Below are positions 60,001 to 64,000 of a stretch of DNA of 64,000 nucleotides, in pieces. The stretch comes from Aphidius gifuensis. Taxonomy: Eukaryota; Arthropoda; Insecta; Hymenoptera; Braconidae. Positions within the stretch are counted from its first letter, which is position 1, and each line of letters starts with the position of its first letter. Location of the stretch: assembly GCF_014905175.1 (NCBI RefSeq), contig NC_057790.1, positions 3,720,001 to 3,784,000 on the forward strand, in the 5' to 3' direction. Made by a program: the position numbers and the translations under genes. Under the pieces are notes generated by a model. The model did not search any database. It was not told the DNA's origin and worked only from the letters and a program-made list of their open reading frames with translations.

Positions 60001-60716
60001 CTTGATTAACAAGATGTGCAGCTTCACGTGAACCAATACGATCATAATGCAATTCACTACATGGTCCACATGGTCCAGTTTCACCCATTTCCCAAAAATT
60101 ATCTTTCATACTACCTGGAAGTACATGACTTGATGGAACACCAAGTGACAACCAAATATTTTTACATTCATCATCAGGTTCTAAACCAGATTTTTTATCA
60201 CCACCAAAATATGTTACATAAAGACGATCAATTGGAAGTTTTAATACTACAGTCAAGTATTCCCATGCCCATGAACATATTTCTTTTTTAAAATAATCAC
60301 CAAATGACCAATTTCCCATCATTTCAAAAAATGTATGATGATATACATCTTTTCCAACGTCATCAAGATCATTGTGTTTACCACCAGCACGTATGCATTT
60401 TTGTGAATTAACAACTCTCACCCATTTTGACATGTCACTATTTGGATCAACAGTCCCCAAGAAAATTGGTTTAAACTGTAAATTAATCATTAATTCCAAT
60501 TATTTATCAGTTAGTTAGTTGATTAATTGATTTGTTTTTTTTTTTTTTATAATTATTATTAACACAAACCTGATTCATTCCAGCATTAGCAAATAAAAGT
60601 GTTGGATCATCATGAGGAATTGTTGAGCTAGAGTGAATATATTCATGACCCTTGCTTTTAAAAAAATCCAAATATCCTTGACGAATTTCTTTTGCAGTTT
60701 TTACTTGTTCAGTCAT
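57089..60716 (-). CDS. AARS1: Alanyl-tRNA synthetase with C-terminal GST-like domain
   Basis: Cytoplasmic class II synthetase. Two exons, 60570-60716 and 57089-60475, give 1177 residues, about 200 more than usual. Catalytic core: QGYLDFFKSKGHEYIHSSS, MNWSFGDYFKK-type motif, GPCGPCSELHYDR and GLGLERLVSV. Editing domain: HSATH at about 610-614 and CGGTH ending at 733. The C-Ala-like region ends near residue 972. A short Thr-rich linker leads into residues 992-1177 (57092-57649), which read as a GST-like domain of the eEF1-gamma/ValRS type: IIQWMDFADNELLPL, TYFVGEKMTLADVAIFTT and LSRWFMTLVNQPEI. No intron or stop separates the two parts. It is divergent from MRPS25. Confidence 0.96.
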
Positions 60717-61229
60717 TTTGAAAAATCTAAAAATAATAAGTTAAAAAAATATTAACCATATGGAATCATTTATAATTTATAACAATAAATTTTCAATTGT
60801 TACAGTTAATTTTTACTTACAATTAAATTATCACTGATGCCGGTTGTTAATGAAAAACGTAGCGACAAAAATAAATAATAAAAAAATCGTTCAAGATCTT
60901 AAAATAACGTCAATTATTTTCACCAGCTGTTGAGTATGTTGGAGCACAGAATTGCACAGAAATCAGAATGTAACCTCAAGTCTCAAGACACCCAGGCAAA
61001 CAAAAAATACAAAAAAAAATATACATGTATGTTGGAATTTCTTTGAAAAAAAAAAAAAATTATTGTTATTTTTTTTATAAATTTTTTTTGGAGTGATTTT
61101 ATCCAGTTGGTTGAAGCAACGTTAAACATTATTTTTTATGTTTATGATCCATATGATTGCATATGATCCAAGCAATTTGTGTACTCCAAAAGTAAATTCA
61201 CAATAATAAATAACAAATAATTAAACAAA
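60717..61229. promoter_or_regulatory. Putative bidirectional promoter AARS1/MRPS25
   Basis: 513 bp between divergent start codons. The 60840-61000 part is more mixed in composition and likely holds the start sites. No clear motif. Confidence 0.45.
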
Positions 61230-61940
61230 ATGCCGTTTATGATAGGAAAATCTCCAGTAAGAAGAACACTTCAATATTTAAATGCTGGAAGATTAGTTTT
61301 AAAAGACAGTATTGAAATATTTTCATTGAATTATAATACAAGTGGAGATCATCATGAAGGAGCAAGGTAAATATTTTTCAGGTTATAATATTAATTGATT
61401 AATTAAATGAATCAAATATTAATTAATAATTGTCAATGATTTGTTTTAGACAATTTGTCTTCTGGAATATTCCACAAGTACAATATAAAAATCCAAAAGT
61501 TCAAGTTGTTTTACATAAAAATTTGACACCAACACCATTCATCAAGTGTTACTACAGTAATTATTATTTAAATTATTAACAACAACTAAAATTAATTATA
61601 AAAATGAATGATTTATTAAATAATGTATTAATTATTTACAGAAAGTGGAAAAAAAATGTTAATTGATGTTGATAATAAAACAAATGATGAAATAATAAAT
61701 CATCTTATTGATGTTATTGGTAAATCAAAGGAGACACTTAGAAAAGAAGCTGAAGCAGCTGTTAAAAAAGAAAATCCAGCAAATATTGGTAATGGATGTA
61801 GTAAACATTGTATTTGTGAAGTACCTGGACAATTACCATGTCCAAGTATTGTTCCTTTGCCTCTTCATATGAGAGGAAAACATTTTCTTAATCCTGATTC
61901 TGAACATTACAATAAAGAATCAAAACGCATGACTAAATAA
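61230..61940 (+). CDS. MRPS25: Mitochondrial small ribosomal subunit protein mS25
   Basis: Three exons, 61230-61366, 61450-61556 and 61642-61940, 180 residues. Family stretches: RRTLQYLNAGRLVLKDSI, NYNTSGDHHEGARQFVFWNIPQ, VQYKNPKVQVVLHKN, TPFIKCYYKSGKKMLIDV and the Cys-containing CICEVPGQLPCPSIVPLP. The cysteines fit the thioredoxin-fold/metal-binding region of mS25. It is tail-to-tail with RBM18, 364 bp between stops. Confidence 0.95.
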
Positions 61941-62304
61941 ATAAAATAAAATTTATCAAAAAATTATTATTATTTTATTTTTAAGTACTCTTTACAAATT
62001 CATATTATTAAAAAAAAATTTTGATAAATTAATATTTTAAAAAATATTTTATCTCAATAAATTACTCAAGCATAAAATAATTGAATTATTCTTATTTTTT
62101 TTTTTTTTTTTCGTTACCAAGTTATTTTTTCTCATTATATGAAAATTAAAATATTATTTAAACAATAATTAAAATGAATAATAAAAAAAATTATAAAGTA
62201 CGGAGTATTTTTGTCATGATTTTGATGTAAAATTTTTTTAAAAAATTATATTTCATTTAAAGGATCAATCCTTGTATTTTGTAATTTAAAAAAAGAAGCA
62301 TTTA
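61941..62304. other. Convergent 3' region of MRPS25 and RBM18
   Basis: 364 bp of AT-rich 3' UTR-like DNA with a T-run at about 62096-62112. Nothing else is seen. Confidence 0.6.
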
Positions 62305-63236
62305 TTATCTTCTTGGCCTTGAACGTGAATAAGGACGGTTTTGATAATGCCTATAATATTGATAACGGTATCTATTTGACGATGTTTTTTGACAATCTGA
62401 TGTTGATTGTTGGCTTGGTTCAGAGACTGTTATGCCAAATTGTGGTTTGTTTAAATCAAAATCATCTTGTCGTTCTTCCATTAATTTTAATTTTGCTTCA
62501 ATAGCTTGTATTGTTGTTTGTCGACTGAAATAAAATAATATAAATAAATTTAAAATAAACATATATTAATAATCTTGATTAATAATTTTACCTTATTTTA
62601 ACATCTTCTTTTTTAGCACCAGCAAGAGCTGTAATTTCAATTTTTGGCTTTTCTTTTTTCATATCACTCTACAAAATTAAAATATAAATTAATTCATGTA
62701 AATTTATTAACAAAAAAATATTCATAATAATTAATTACCTCTGAAACATTGTGAGCCCATCTAAGTACAACATTTTTAGATCCTAATTTGGCATTGTTAA
62801 GTATATTTTTAGCACTAATAGCAGCATCAACATTTGTATACGTCACAAATGCATATCCTCTTGGTTGACCAGCTTGTGGTCCAGATCGATGAAACAGCAA
62901 ATCAAATTTTTCAATATCACCATATTGTTGAAGGATTTTTAATAGTTGATACCGGTAAAAATAAATAACATATTAATCTAGCATTATTTTCCTTATTAAT
63001 TTATATTATCATTAATTTTATTTGTTATACTTACTCATTAATTCTTAGATCCAAATTTCCTACCCATAATCTTCTATCCTCAACAGCACTAGATTTTATT
63101 GGCTCAAGTGGAAGAGGTATATTTGGATCCAGCTTGAATAATTAATATTTATTAACATAAACAATTGTAATATTAATAACAAATGTAAATTTATAATAGG
63201 TATATTTATTGTTGATGATAAAATACTAACCGACAT
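62305..63236 (-). CDS. RBM18: RNA-binding protein 18
   Basis: Single-RRM protein of the RBM18 family; the molecular role is poorly known. Five exons: 63231-63236 (ATG TCG), 63035-63132, 62739-62952, 62592-62668 and 62305-62524, 204 residues. RRM: RRLWVGNLDLRINE, YQLLKILQQYGDIEKFD, GQPRGYAFVTYT and NVVLRWAH. The C-terminal helix TIQAIEAKLKLMEE and an Arg/Tyr/Ser-rich end match the family. The junction before YQLLK requires an acceptor ending CG (TTTTTACCG|G) instead of AG; no AG acceptor keeps the frame. This may be a sequence variant or error. Confidence 0.88.
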
Positions 63237-63670
63237 TTTTATATTTGTTTTTCTTTTATATACAAGTACTTGATTGATTTTTAAAGCTATTATTATATTT
63301 TTAGCATATTTTAATTATTTTTAGCTAGATGTAAAAATAATATTTATGATAACAAACAACAACAACAACAATAAGGCATATATAAACAATATGTAGACAT
63401 TACAGATTTACAGTTTTACCAACAACTTAAGGAAAAAAAAAAAGGCTATATTCACTTGTCGTGACGTTAGTCATATTAGATTTGTCGAAAAAAAAATAGA
63501 GAGACTGCTCTTTTTCTCTCTCTCTCGTTTTTCTACATGTGTCCGATCGTTATTACAAAAAAAAAATAATAAACACACATGCATAAAAAAATAAAACTTT
63601 AAGAAAAAATAAATAATTTATCGGGAGTGTTAGATATTGTGATTAATTATTAATTTCTTCCAATAATTAA
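63237..63670. promoter_or_regulatory. Putative bidirectional promoter RBM18 / unknown gene
   Basis: 434 bp between divergent starts. It contains a CT-repeat (CTCTCTCTCTC, about 63516-63528), which could bind a GAGA-type factor, within a GC-richer block 63440-63550. Function is inferred. Confidence 0.45.
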
Positions 63671-63742
63671 ATGGCAGGTCCTTCAAGTTCACAGACACAA
63701 ACAGAGACTGTTTTGCAAGAAGATGTCGTCGATTCAAATCAG
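63671..63742 (+). CDS. First coding exon of an unrecognised gene (partial)
   Basis: ATG at 63671 opens 24 codons (MAGPSSSQTQTET...VDSNQ) ending in CAG|GTATG, a good donor. The remaining exons lie outside the window. The peptide is Ser/Gln/Thr-rich and not diagnostic of any family. Support is the divergent position relative to RBM18, the start context and the donor site. Confidence 0.5.
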
Positions 63743-64000
63743 GTATGACATTATCATTAACCAGATTTTAAACGTAATAAGTATAAACAAAAAAAAATAA
63801 AATAAAAAAAAAAAAACACATACATCTGATAGCAAATAAATAAATTCTTGACACATTTAATTATCTTTTTTTTATGTTTACTTATACATTGTAAATTTTT
63901 GTTTTAAAAAAATAAACATTAACATTATTTTAAATTAATTATTGTTAAAAAAAACTATCAACATGTTAAAAATAAATAAAACTTGTAATATTTATTGGTT
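63743..64000 (+). other. Start of the first intron of the unrecognised gene
   Basis: AT-rich intronic-looking sequence running to the window edge. No acceptor or further exon was identified. Confidence 0.4.

Noticed and set aside
57849..60291. Open frames antisense or out of frame within AlaRS
   Set aside because: Overlap a clearly coding exon and show no family features.
1..64000. Transposons, CRISPR arrays, tRNA or rRNA genes, viral remnants
   Set aside because: No transposase, reverse transcriptase or integrase sequence, no direct-repeat arrays and no tRNA cloverleaf were seen by eye. Short or decayed elements could be missed without a search.

Overview
This is AT-rich eukaryotic DNA (roughly three quarters A+T or more) with GT-AG introns mostly under 200 bp. 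It encodes 23 recognisable or partial animal genes and no visible transposon proteins. Every protein resembles insect/metazoan families (sbr/NXF1, Hel25E/UAP56, Spd-2, ZW10, Aph-1, cornichon, Kua/PEDS1). Short introns, extreme AT content and a Drosophila-type Rsf1 suggest an insect nuclear genome; a small parasitoid wasp is my best guess, but that is inference only.

Layout. 1-8.4 kb: RFC5 (-, partial), NXF1 (+), then two intronless genes on +, a divergent Rpn7-like protein and an ERI1-like exonuclease. 8.6-19.8 kb: Spd-2/Cep192 (-), TRMT2A (+), ZW10 (+). 20-28 kb: Rsf1-like RRM protein (-), cornichon (+), GMF (-), Aph-1 (+). 28.5-39.5 kb: MED17 (-), UAP56/Hel25E (+) with four intronic C/D-box snoRNAs, LSM4 (-), mitochondrial AspRS (+). 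39.5-54.2 kb: gene-poor, holding only intronless WDR82 (-) and PEDS1/Kua (-). 54.2-64 kb: FDXACB1-like (+), MTG2 GTPase (+), alanyl-tRNA synthetase (-), MRPS25 (+), RBM18 (-), and the first exon of an unrecognised gene (+).

Most genes sit in divergent head-to-head pairs separated by about 0.3-1.1 kb, alternating with convergent tails. The content is housekeeping: DNA replication, mRNA synthesis, splicing and export (MED17, Rsf1, UAP56, LSM4, NXF1), translation and mitochondrial ribosome function (AlaRS, mtAspRS, MRPS25, MTG2, TRMT2A), and mitosis (Spd-2, ZW10).

Most notable observations: (1) the alanyl-tRNA synthetase carries an eEF1-gamma/ValRS-like GST domain at its C-terminus within one uninterrupted exon. 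(2) The NXF1 gene keeps a 113-nt exon / intron / 37-nt exon cassette; the intron has a long imperfect hairpin and an open reading frame, like the constitutive-transport-element intron of vertebrate NXF1. (3) UAP56 hosts three copies of one C/D snoRNA in successive introns plus a different one in its last intron, with guide sequences I can match to 28S rRNA from memory. (4) There are several splicing or start oddities: two GC-AG introns, a CG acceptor in RBM18, an out-of-frame ATG in cornichon, and first coding exons that hold only the ATG in GMF and LSM4.
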